Shown: one piece after another, positions 5,280 to 11,052 of the stretch
Layout of the letters: every line of letters begins with the position of its first letter
Position numbering within the stretch: the stretch's first letter is position 1
NCBI GenBank assembly: GCA_019241805.1
Contig: JAFAWL010000247.1
Coordinates: 1 to 11,052, forward strand
DNA: 11,052 nucleotides
Source of the DNA: Actinomycetota bacterium
GTDB lineage: Bacteria; Actinomycetota; Actinomycetes; Mycobacteriales; Jatrophihabitantaceae
Reading direction: 5' to 3'
Made by a program: the position numbers and the translations under genes
Notes under the pieces: generated by a model
Databases searched by the model: none
Seen by the model: only the letters and a program-made list of their open reading frames with translations
Told to the model about the DNA's origin: nothing

Positions 5280-6521
5280 GTGATCAACTTCCGTCGGTCG
5301 ACCCGGTCGCGCACCCGTCGCGCCGTGGCCGCCGCCGCCGTCTGCATCATGGCGATGGCGATTTCCTCGACCGCCGCGTTCACGGCCGCGCCGGCGATCG
5401 CGGCACCTGCGGCAACCCTTGCTTCTACCCAGGGACTTGGCGCCGGCCAGGTGCTCAGCTCACCGAGCGGTCGCTACCAGGCGGTGATGCAGGGCGACGG
5501 CAACCTCGTCGTCTACGGCCCGTCGGGCGCGATCTGGAGCTCGGGCACGGCCGGAACCGGGCCGGGTCAATTGATGATGCAGAGCGACGGCAACCTCGTC
5601 CTCTACTCCGCCGGGCGGCCGACCTGGGCGTCGAATACCGAGCCGAGCGCCGCCGACCGGCTCGTCATGCAGGACGACGGCAACTTGGTGATCTACGACG
5701 GCGGCAACCGTCCGTTGTGGTCCTCCTTCACCGGTTCGACAGGAGCACGAGCCGACACCCTGGCGACCGGCCAACAGCTGGGAACCGGCCAGGCGCTGCT
5801 GTCCGGCGACGGTCGGTGGTCGGCGCACATGCAGGGCGACGGTAACCTCGTCGTCTACGGCCCCTCGGGGGCGGCCTGGAGCTCCGGAACCGCGGGCGCC
5901 GGCCCGGGCCAACTGATGATGCAGGGCGACGGCAACCTCGTCCTCTACGCCGGCGGTCGGGCGATCTGGGCCTCGGGGACTCGCTTCGGTTCCGGCCAGC
6001 TCGTCATGCAGAACGACGGCAACCTCGTGCTGTACGCGGCCGCTGTCGGCGCCGAGTGGTCCTCACGAAGTGGGCTCATCCTCGTCTATGGTCCCGGCCC
6101 GGCCGGCTACATCTGCTCCAGCACCAGCTACGTCTGTGACGACACCGGCTACACCGGGCAGGCGGTATGGGACTTCGTCGGGCCGCACAACTGCACCAAC
6201 TACGCGGCCTGGCGCCTCGCGCTTCGCGGCGTGCCGCGACCGGGCAACCTCGGCGACGGCGGCAGCTGGGCGATCAATGCCCGAGCATTCGGAATCCGGG
6301 TCGATCAAACGCCGACGGTGGGCTCGATCGCCGAGTACGACACCGGGTCCTCGTTCGCCCCGGCCGGCCACGTCGCCTATGTCGTCGAGGTGGGCCCGGG
6401 CTACATCGTCCTCATGGAGGACAACTACCCCGGCCGCCAGCCCGGCATCTTGGACGTGCGCCGCGCGGTGACCGGAACGTCATCGTGGCCGAACAACTTC
6501 ATTCACTTCGCGGGTAGCTGA
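5280..6521 (+). CDS. Secreted bulb-lectin / CHAP-domain peptidoglycan hydrolase
   Basis: The 413-residue product begins with a Sec signal peptide: a basic stretch FRRSTRSRTRR (4-14), a hydrophobic core about 15-38, and cleavage near AIA-APA. Two B-lectin (bulb-type, mannose-binding) domains follow, at about 52-163 and 166-262. Each has three strands with the Q-x-D-x-N-x-V-x-Y signature, written here as MQGDGNLVVY, MQSDGNLVLY, MQDDGNLVIY, MQGDGNLVVY, MQGDGNLVLY and MQNDGNLVLY. All six are complete, so six sugar sites are possible. The C-terminal CHAP domain (about 290-413) has catalytic Cys305 in HNCTNYAAWR, His364 in GHVAYVVEV and Glu380/Asn382 in MEDNY. CHAP enzymes cut peptidoglycan as amidases or endopeptidases, so the protein probably binds glycans and acts on cell walls, its own or a competitor's. 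The start GTG 5280 is chosen to give a normal signal peptide; a GTG at 5187 would add 31 residues and lie inside mshD. Shine-Dalgarno is weak. Confidence 0.88.
   Translation: MINFRRSTRSRTRRAVAAAAVCIMAMAISSTAAFTAAPAIAAPAATLASTQGLGAGQVLSSPSGRYQAVMQGDGNLVVYGPSGAIWSSGTAGTGPGQLMMQSDGNLVLYSAGRPTWASNTEPSAADRLVMQDDGNLVIYDGGNRPLWSSFTGSTGARADTLATGQQLGTGQALLSGDGRWSAHMQGDGNLVVYGPSGAAWSSGTAGAGPGQLMMQGDGNLVLYAGGRAIWASGTRFGSGQLVMQNDGNLVLYAAAVGAEWSSRSGLILVYGPGPAGYICSSTSYVCDDTGYTGQAVWDFVGPHNCTNYAAWRLALRGVPRPGNLGDGGSWAINARAFGIRVDQTPTVGSIAEYDTGSSFAPAGHVAYVVEVGPGYIVLMEDNYPGRQPGILDVRRAVTGTSSWPNNFIHFAGS
5487..5948 (+). repeat. Internal duplication of the lectin domain
   Basis: The 120 bases at 5487-5606 recur at 5829-5948, a 342-base (114-codon) period. 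By hand alignment 105 of 120 bases and 37 of 40 codons' residues agree; 12 of the 15 base differences are silent. This marks an old in-frame duplication of a whole B-lectin domain under protein-level constraint. Confidence 0.85.
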
Positions 6522-6535
6522 CTCGACTCCCGACC

Positions 6536-6556
6536 GGCCATCTCCGGCGGTGGGCC
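6536..6556 (+). terminator. Possible terminator of the lectin-CHAP gene
   Basis: GGCCATC (6536-6542) pairs with GGTGGGCC (6549-6556) around TCCGGC, with one bulged G and one G-T pair. The stem starts 14 nt after the stop. No T-run follows, so a Rho-independent role is uncertain. Confidence 0.35.
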
Positions 6557-6574
6557 CGATCACAATGTGGCCTC

Positions 6575-6581
6575 GTTCACC
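6575..6581 (+). promoter_or_regulatory. Lone GTTCACC half-site upstream of pstS
   Basis: A perfect GTTCACC that lies 55 nt upstream of the tandem PHO box. The unit 11 bases further on (6586-6592, GGACACG) matches at only four of seven positions. A GTGAA at 6600-6604 is the inverse of its TTCAC. It could be an auxiliary PhoP contact, or chance. Confidence 0.35.
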
Positions 6582-6629
6582 TGCTGGACACGGGGCGGAG
6601 TGAAAAGCGTCATGTCCGCAGGGACTCTC

Positions 6630-6647
6630 GTTCACCTTGCGTTCACC
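6630..6647 (+). promoter_or_regulatory. PHO box (PhoP binding site) of the pst operon
   Basis: Two perfect GTTCACC units at 6630-6636 and 6641-6647 are spaced exactly 11 bases apart. This is the direct-repeat unit and period known for PhoP sites in Streptomyces. The site is about 80 nt ahead of pstS, the usual place for phosphate-starvation activation by PhoR-PhoP. A third unit expected at 6652-6658 matches poorly. Confidence 0.85.
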
Positions 6648-6678
6648 GTGGCCACGCCCTCGCGCCACCTCGCCCCCT

Positions 6679-6684
6679 TAACGT
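6679..6684 (+). promoter_or_regulatory. Candidate -10 element of pstS
   Basis: TAACGT matches TANNNT and lies 31 nt after the PHO box, 44 nt before the GTG of pstS. The expected -35 position (about 6656-6661) has no consensus, as is common for activator-dependent promoters. pstS has a strong ribosome binding site, AGGGGAG at 6717-6723, 5 nt before its start. Confidence 0.45.
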
Positions 6685-6728
6685 CGCGGACCGTCACGTC
6701 ATGCGATTAGAGAAAAAGGGGAGCGCAC

Positions 6729-7865
6729 GTGAAGCTGAACCGGGCAGGTATCGCCGCCGGTTTGCTCGCAACGGCCGTCACTCTGGCGGCTTGCGGGTCG
6801 GACTCCAACAACACGACATCCTCGTCGAGCGCACCCGCCGGTGGCGGTGGTAGTTCCAGCGCCTCGCCGAGCGCGACCGCGCCGGCGGTGAAGTGTGCGA
6901 CAGGCACGCTCAACGCGGACGGGTCGACCGCCCAGGCCAACGCCATGACCCAGTGGATCAAGGACTATCAGAACAAGTGCTCCGGCACGACAGTCGTCTA
7001 CGCCGGCGGTGGTTCGGGCCAGGGCGTGACGGACTTCAACGGCAACAAGGTCGACTTCGCCGGATCGGACGCGGCGCTGGACCCGGCCAAGGGTGAACTG
7101 GCCGCGGCCACGACGCGCTGTGGCTCGCCCGCGGTCGACCTGCCGATGGTCGTCGGACCGGTCGCGATCGCCTACAAGCTGAACGGCGTCTCGTCCCTCA
7201 CGCTGACCCCCGACGTGCTCGCCAAGATCTTCCTCGGCAAGGTCACGACCTGGAACGACGACGCGATCAAGAGCATCAACAAGAACGCGAACCTGCCCTC
7301 GACGCCGATCACCGTGTTCTACCGTTCCGACCAGTCGGGTACCACGCAGAACTTCGAGACCTACCTCAAGGCCACCGACCCGACCGACTTCACGGCGACG
7401 CCGAGCAAGGTCTGGGCCGGCACGGTCGGCCAGGGCAAGTCGGGCTCGCAGGGCGTGCAGCAGGCCGTGCAGGCGACTGAAGGTGCGATCGCCTACGACG
7501 AGTTCTCCTACGCCGTGAGCGGCAATTTGCAGACCGCCGCGATCGACAACGGTGGCGGCGCCGTGCAGTTGTCGGCCAAGACCGCGAGCGCCGCGGTCAA
7601 CTCGGCCACCGTCGTCGGCACCGGCGACGACCTCTCGCTCAAGCTGGACTACGCGACCAAGACTCCGGGTGCCTACCCGATCATCCTGGTCACCTACGAG
7701 ATCACCTGCACGAAGTACGCCGACTCGGCCAAGGGCGCGCTCGTTCAGTCCTTCCTGAGCTACACGTCCGGCCCCGGTCAGGACTCGCTCATCCAGTTGG
7801 GCTACGCCCCCCTGCCGCAGCAGATCCTGTCGAAGGTTCAGACGGTGGTCGCAAAGATCAGCTAG
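6729..7865 (+). CDS. pstS: Phosphate ABC transporter, substrate-binding lipoprotein
   Basis: PstS captures inorganic phosphate outside the membrane and delivers it to the PstC-PstA channel. The 378-residue protein has a lipoprotein signal ending in the lipobox LAAC with Cys22 as lipid-anchor residue. A Ser/Gly/Pro/Ala-rich spacer (about 23-52) holds the domain off the membrane. The phosphate-binding fold follows, with ligand loops DGSTAQ at 64-69, GGGSGQG at 93-99, FAGSDAAL at 110-117 and RSDQSGTTQNF at 199-209. The start is GTG 6729, supported by AGGGGAG 5 nt upstream. It is the first gene of the pst operon and lies behind a PHO box, so induction under phosphate limitation is expected. A strong hairpin follows in the 122-nt gap before pstC. 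Confidence 0.95.
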   Translation: MKLNRAGIAAGLLATAVTLAACGSDSNNTTSSSSAPAGGGGSSSASPSATAPAVKCATGTLNADGSTAQANAMTQWIKDYQNKCSGTTVVYAGGGSGQGVTDFNGNKVDFAGSDAALDPAKGELAAATTRCGSPAVDLPMVVGPVAIAYKLNGVSSLTLTPDVLAKIFLGKVTTWNDDAIKSINKNANLPSTPITVFYRSDQSGTTQNFETYLKATDPTDFTATPSKVWAGTVGQGKSGSQGVQQAVQATEGAIAYDEFSYAVSGNLQTAAIDNGGGAVQLSAKTASAAVNSATVVGTGDDLSLKLDYATKTPGAYPIILVTYEITCTKYADSAKGALVQSFLSYTSGPGQDSLIQLGYAPLPQQILSKVQTVVAKIS

Positions 7866-7928
7866 TCGCGAGCGATACCGAGGTGCTTCAGGCCTTGCCA
7901 ACGAGCACCGCTTGACCCAACGATGATC

Positions 7929-7966
7929 CCGGCCGGGCAGGCGGCGAGAGCCGCCGGCCCGGCCGG
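7929..7966 (+). terminator. Strong hairpin between pstS and pstC
   Basis: The arms 7929-7945 and 7950-7966 pair over 17 positions with a single A-G mismatch (7939/7956), around a GAGA tetraloop of GNRA type. The stem is almost all G-C. No T-run follows and pstC begins only 21 nt later. It is best read as a partial terminator or a 3' stabiliser of pstS mRNA. Either would allow more PstS than membrane components. Confidence 0.75.
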
Positions 7967-7987
7967 AGTCTCGTGGAGTGCCGATAG

Positions 7988-9271
7988 ATGAGCACCAGCC
8001 AAGGGGAACCGATGCCAGACCGAGACCGGACCACCGACGACGAGTCGACGACTCGCGCGTCGGGATCTGCCGCCGGCGGTCCGCCGCCGAAGGTGGAGCC
8101 ACCCTCGATCGCCGGTGAGTCGGTGCTGGCCCCGCGGCCGGCCACCGACACCGACATAGAACGGGAGATGGGTCGATTGGCTGCCGCCTCAGGCGACGCG
8201 GATGGCGTACTGCCTCCGAGGCCGGCCACCGCCACCGACCTCGGTCACGAGATCGAGGTGCTCGGCTCGGCCGAGCCGCTGGCGATCAGCACCATCGACC
8301 AGCCACCGCCGAGCGCGGCGGGCGACTTGCCGGCCGGGCCGAGCCGGAGCGGCAAGATTCGGATCGGCGACCGCATGTTCCGCGGTATGAGCATCGGGTC
8401 CGGCCTGATCATCATCGCGCTGGTCGTCGCCGTCGGCGCGTTCCTGGTCGTCAAGGCCTGGCCCGCCCTGTCGAAGGACAAGGCCAACTTCGTGCTCTCG
8501 CGCGACTGGTCGACCGACGGCAAGGTTCTGCGTTTCGGCATCGTCGACCTGCTGTGGGGCACGATCATCGTTTCGGTGATCGCGATGATCCTGGCCACGC
8601 CGATTTCGTTGGGTATCGCGCTGTTCATCACGCAATACGCGCCGAAGCGCCTGGCGACACCCGTCGCATATGTCATCGACCTGTTGGCCGCCATCCCGTC
8701 GATCGTCTACGGCATCTGGGGCCTGATCGTTCTTGCGCCCGCGCTCGAACCGGTGCAACGTGCGCTCTACCACCTCGACTTCATACCGATATTCGACAAG
8801 AAGAACGTCGCCACCGGAACGATCTTCGACGCCGGCATCGTACTGGCGGTGATGATCCTGCCGATCATGACGGCGATCTCGCGCGACGTATTCGAGAGAA
8901 CACCTCGCCAGAACATCGAGGCGGCGTGGGCCTTGGGCGCCACTCGCTGGGAGATGATCAGGCTCTCCGTGATCCCCTACGGTCGCGCCGGCATCGTCAG
9001 CGGCGCCATGCTCGGTCTCGGCCGAGCGCTGGGTGAGACCGTCGCCATGTACCTGATCTTGTCGAAGCCGGCCACCGGGGCGCCGTTCACGCCATCCATC
9101 TTCAACGGGGCCGAAACCTTCGCGTCGAAGATCGCCAACAACGCGGCCGAGTTCGAGAGCCCGACCTCGGCCGGTGCCTACATCGCGGCCGGCCTCGTGC
9201 TGTTCGTCCTGACCTTCATCGTCAACGCCGCCGCGCGAGCAATCGTCAACCGGCGCAAGGAGTTCTCATGA
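7988..9271 (+). CDS. pstC: Phosphate ABC transporter permease PstC with long N-terminal extension
   Basis: PstC forms the phosphate channel together with PstA. The membrane part (about 133-427) has about six helices, the first at 136-157, the permease EAA loop EAAWALGATRWEMIRLSVIP at 311-330, and GRALGET at 345-351. The total of 427 residues is about 100 more than I expect for PstC. The excess is a Pro/Ala/Asp-rich cytoplasmic region (1-125) without membrane segments. It contains a repeat, VLAPRPATDTD at 46-56 and VLPPRPATATD at 74-84. Two starts are possible. ATG 7988 has GGAG 9 nt upstream; ATG 8012 (residue 9) has AAGGGGA 4 nt upstream, a stronger site. Both keep the extension. The stop overlaps pstA by four bases (ATGA). 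Confidence 0.93.
   Translation: MSTSQGEPMPDRDRTTDDESTTRASGSAAGGPPPKVEPPSIAGESVLAPRPATDTDIEREMGRLAAASGDADGVLPPRPATATDLGHEIEVLGSAEPLAISTIDQPPPSAAGDLPAGPSRSGKIRIGDRMFRGMSIGSGLIIIALVVAVGAFLVVKAWPALSKDKANFVLSRDWSTDGKVLRFGIVDLLWGTIIVSVIAMILATPISLGIALFITQYAPKRLATPVAYVIDLLAAIPSIVYGIWGLIVLAPALEPVQRALYHLDFIPIFDKKNVATGTIFDAGIVLAVMILPIMTAISRDVFERTPRQNIEAAWALGATRWEMIRLSVIPYGRAGIVSGAMLGLGRALGETVAMYLILSKPATGAPFTPSIFNGAETFASKIANNAAEFESPTSAGAYIAAGLVLFVLTFIVNAAARAIVNRRKEFS
8123..8239 (+). repeat. Two-copy repeat in the PstC cytoplasmic extension
   Basis: The 33 bases at 8123-8155 recur at 8207-8239 (84-base period, 28 codons) with 28 of 33 identical. They encode VL-x-PRPAT-x-TD. After each copy comes a similar helix-like stretch (IEREMGRLA and LGHEIEVLG). 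This looks like a duplicated linear motif in a flexible tail. Confidence 0.7.
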
Positions 9272-10206
9272 CCGCGACGATCGCTCCGCCCGCCTTCGGA
9301 GCCAGCAAGGGCAGTGGCCGGCGCAAGGTCAAGAACAATGTCATGACGGGCCTGGTGTGGCTGTCGTTCGGGATCGCGCTGGTGCCGCTCGTCTGGCTTC
9401 TCTACACCGTGCTCGATCGCGGCCTGCACGCCATGACTCGCAACGGCTGGTTCACGCACAGCCAGCGCGGCCTCACCTTCACCGATCCCGGCGGCGGCGC
9501 GTACCACGCGATTCTCGGCACCCTGGAGGAGGTCGGCTTCTGCACGCTGATCTCCGTGCCGATCGCGATCATGGTCGCGATTTATCTCGTCGAATACGGC
9601 AACAACTGGCTTGCTCGCATCACCACCTTCATGGTTGACATCCTGACCGGGGTTCCGTCCATCGTGGCGGCGCTGTTCATCTACGCATTGTTCCTGGCGA
9701 CCCTCGGCGGCCAGTTCGCCGGCGTCTACGCGTCGCTTGCCTTGGTGCTGCTCATGGTCCCGGTGGTCGTACGCACCACCGAGGAGATGCTCAAGCTGGT
9801 TCCCAACGAGTTGCGTGAGGCTTCGTACGCCCTCGGCGTGCCGAAGTGGAAAACCATCGTCAAGATCGTGCTGCCGACTGCCTTCACCGGCATCACGACC
9901 GGCGTCGTGCTCGGCATCGCCCGCGTTGCCGGTGAGACAGCGCCACTGCTCGTCTTGGTCAAGTACACGCCGAACATCAACGGCGACCTGTTCAGCGGCT
10001 TCCAGGCATCGTTGCCTCTGATGATCCGCGACCAGGTCAACAACCTGGGCGCCAGCTACGGCCTCAACGCCGACGGCGCGCGGGTCAAGCTGCACAACTA
10101 CGCACCCGATCGCCTGTGGGGCGCAGCGCTCACGCTGATCTTGATCGTCATGCTCCTCAACCTGATCGCGCGGCTCGTCGGCCGCTTCAACAAGGTCTCA
10201 AACTAG
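9268..10206 (+). CDS. pstA: Phosphate ABC transporter permease PstA
   Basis: PstA is the second channel subunit of the phosphate importer. The 312-residue protein has a short basic cytoplasmic start (about 1-25, GRRKVKNN), a first helix at about 27-48, and five more predicted helices, ending near 280-303. The permease loop is EASYALGVPKWKTIVKIVLP at 184-203, where PstB docks, followed by GIARVAGETAPLL at 216-228. The ATG at 9268 overlaps the pstC stop by four bases and has AAGGAG 5 nt upstream, so translation is coupled. The length is normal for the family. The stop at 10204-10206 is followed by a 25-nt gap to pstB. Confidence 0.95.
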   Translation: MTATIAPPAFGASKGSGRRKVKNNVMTGLVWLSFGIALVPLVWLLYTVLDRGLHAMTRNGWFTHSQRGLTFTDPGGGAYHAILGTLEEVGFCTLISVPIAIMVAIYLVEYGNNWLARITTFMVDILTGVPSIVAALFIYALFLATLGGQFAGVYASLALVLLMVPVVVRTTEEMLKLVPNELREASYALGVPKWKTIVKIVLPTAFTGITTGVVLGIARVAGETAPLLVLVKYTPNINGDLFSGFQASLPLMIRDQVNNLGASYGLNADGARVKLHNYAPDRLWGAALTLILIVMLLNLIARLVGRFNKVSN

Positions 10207-10231
10207 CCCGCCTCGAAGGACGGACACCACC

Positions 10232-11011
10232 ATGGCCAAGCGCATCGACGCCAACAATCTGAACATTTATTACGGCAAGTTCCTCGCTGTCAGTGACGTC
10301 AACTTCACGATCGCGCCGCGTTCGGTAACTGCCTTCATCGGTCCCTCGGGTTGCGGCAAGTCGACCGTGCTGCGCACGCTGAACCGGATGCACGAGGTGA
10401 TCGCCGGCGCACACGTACACGGCGATGTGTTGCTCGACGGCGACAACATCTACGGCAACGGCGTCGACCCGGTGGAGGTGCGCCGGACGATCGGCATGGT
10501 GTTCCAGCGCCCGAACCCGTTTCCGACGATGTCGATCTATGACAACGTCGTGGCCGGTTTGAAGCTGCAGGGCGGCGGCCTCAAACGCGCTCAACTCGAC
10601 GAGGTCGTCGAGAAGTCGCTGCGCGGCGCGAACCTCTGGGACGAGGTCAAAGACCGTCTCAAGCGGCCCGGCGCGGGCCTGTCCGGCGGGCAGCAGCAGC
10701 GGCTGTGCATCGCGCGCGCCATCGCCGTGGAACCGCAGGTGCTGCTGATGGACGAGCCGTGCTCAGCGCTGGATCCGATTTCCACGTTGGCGATCGAAGA
10801 TCTGATCCAGTCGCTGAAAGAGAAGTACACGATCGTCATCGTCACGCACAACATGCAACAGGCCGCGCGCGTCTCCGAACGGACGGCTTTCTTCAACCTG
10901 TCCGGCCTGGGCAAGCCGGGCCAATTGGTCGAGATGGACGACACCAAGAAGATCTTCTCGAACCCGACCGATCAGCGCACCGAGGACTACATCTCCGGTC
11001 GCTTCGGCTGA
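10232..11011 (+). CDS. pstB: Phosphate ABC transporter ATP-binding protein PstB
   Basis: PstB is the ATPase that drives phosphate import through PstC-PstA, bound on the cytoplasmic side. The 259 residues are the standard length. Walker A is GPSGCGKST at 37-45, the Q-loop glutamine is Gln92 in VFQRPNPFP, the ABC signature is LSGGQQQR at 150-157, Walker B is VLLMDEP at 170-176 with catalytic Glu175, and the switch histidine is His206 in THNM. NRMHEVIAGAHVHG after Walker A is typical for PstB. The ATG has AAGGA 11 nt upstream. It closes the operon pstSCAB within this window; no phoU gene follows before the edge. In M. tuberculosis the equivalent gene (phoT) also follows mshD. Confidence 0.97.
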   Translation: MAKRIDANNLNIYYGKFLAVSDVNFTIAPRSVTAFIGPSGCGKSTVLRTLNRMHEVIAGAHVHGDVLLDGDNIYGNGVDPVEVRRTIGMVFQRPNPFPTMSIYDNVVAGLKLQGGGLKRAQLDEVVEKSLRGANLWDEVKDRLKRPGAGLSGGQQQRLCIARAIAVEPQVLLMDEPCSALDPISTLAIEDLIQSLKEKYTIVIVTHNMQQAARVSERTAFFNLSGLGKPGQLVEMDDTKKIFSNPTDQRTEDYISGRFG

Positions 11012-11052
11012 TTGCCGCCCGGCCGCGTCAGCTGATTGCGGCCTGGCCGCGG
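11007..11052 (+). repeat. Imperfect 24-base tandem repeat after pstB, cut by the window edge
   Basis: The block starting at 11007 (GCTGATTGC...) recurs at 11031 with 19 of the first 21 bases the same; the first copy includes the pstB stop codon. GGCCGC (11021-11026) and GCGGCC (11038-11043) also pair around an 11-nt loop, so the pair of copies could serve as a terminator stem. Whether more copies follow cannot be seen. Confidence 0.5.

Noticed and set aside
5487..6040. Repeated short motifs as a CRISPR or mobile repeat
   Set aside because: The repeats are in frame, vary at third positions, and encode lectin strands.
6699..8102. 467-codon open frame on the minus strand opposite pstS
   Set aside because: It is antisense to a well-supported lipoprotein gene, rich in Arg and Gly, with no recognisable domain. 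Long antisense frames are normal in high-GC coding DNA.
9178..10095. 305-codon minus-strand frame opposite pstA
   Set aside because: It mirrors the pstA codon pattern (many His, Gln, Asp, Arg), has no domain, and pstA is certain.
1..11052. tRNA, rRNA, insertion sequences, integrase or CRISPR arrays
   Set aside because: I looked and saw none; no transposase fragments or terminal inverted repeats mark the XRE or lectin insertions.

Overview
The window is high-GC DNA with actinomycete gene content: mycothiol synthase, a GlnR-type orphan regulator, an LmeA-like protein, CysA2-type thiosulfate sulfurtransferase and GTTCACC-type PHO boxes. The order DUF1416 - cysA2 - lmeA | glnR - mshD - pst matches what I recall of Mycobacterium tuberculosis Rv0814c-Rv0820 (sseC2, cysA2, thiX, lmeA, glnR, mshD, phoT). 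Here there is no thiX, an extra membrane gene precedes lmeA, and two blocks are inserted around mshD. The lectin-CHAP protein and domain details suggest a soil actinomycete outside Mycobacterium, but I cannot name the genus.

Left part, minus strand (1-2741): a polytopic membrane protein and an LmeA-like lipid-binding protein form a tight pair. Directly after lmeA lies a promoter and an unannotated 29-codon ORF ending in a cysteine cluster (984-1073). It looks like the actinobacterial cysteine-attenuation leader for the next genes: cysA2 (43-876) and the start of a DUF1416 gene that runs off the left edge.

Middle, plus strand (2921-6521): glnR (nitrogen regulator, best start GTG 2921) is followed by two hairpins. 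Next is an XRE regulator that appears to be transcribed without a leader. It overlaps the remains of a nucleotidyltransferase gene that has lost its catalytic core and has two frame breaks. mshD (last step of mycothiol synthesis) starts in a 4-base overlap with that relic. After it comes a secreted protein with two duplicated bulb-lectin domains and a C-terminal CHAP peptidoglycan-hydrolase domain.

Right part, plus strand (6522-11052): a complete high-affinity phosphate ABC transporter, pstS-pstC-pstA-pstB. It is preceded by a perfect tandem PHO box (two GTTCACC, 11-base period). A 17-bp hairpin with a GAGA loop separates pstS from pstC, which would fit unequal expression of the binding protein and the membrane parts. 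PstC has a cytoplasmic N-terminal extension of about 130 residues with an internal repeat. The window ends in an imperfect 24-base tandem repeat after pstB.

The main points beyond routine annotation are the Cys-rich leader ORF, the decayed XRE/nucleotidyltransferase module with an intact regulator, the repeat-bearing PstC extension, the pstS-pstC hairpin and the duplicated lectin. No wholly new system is evident.
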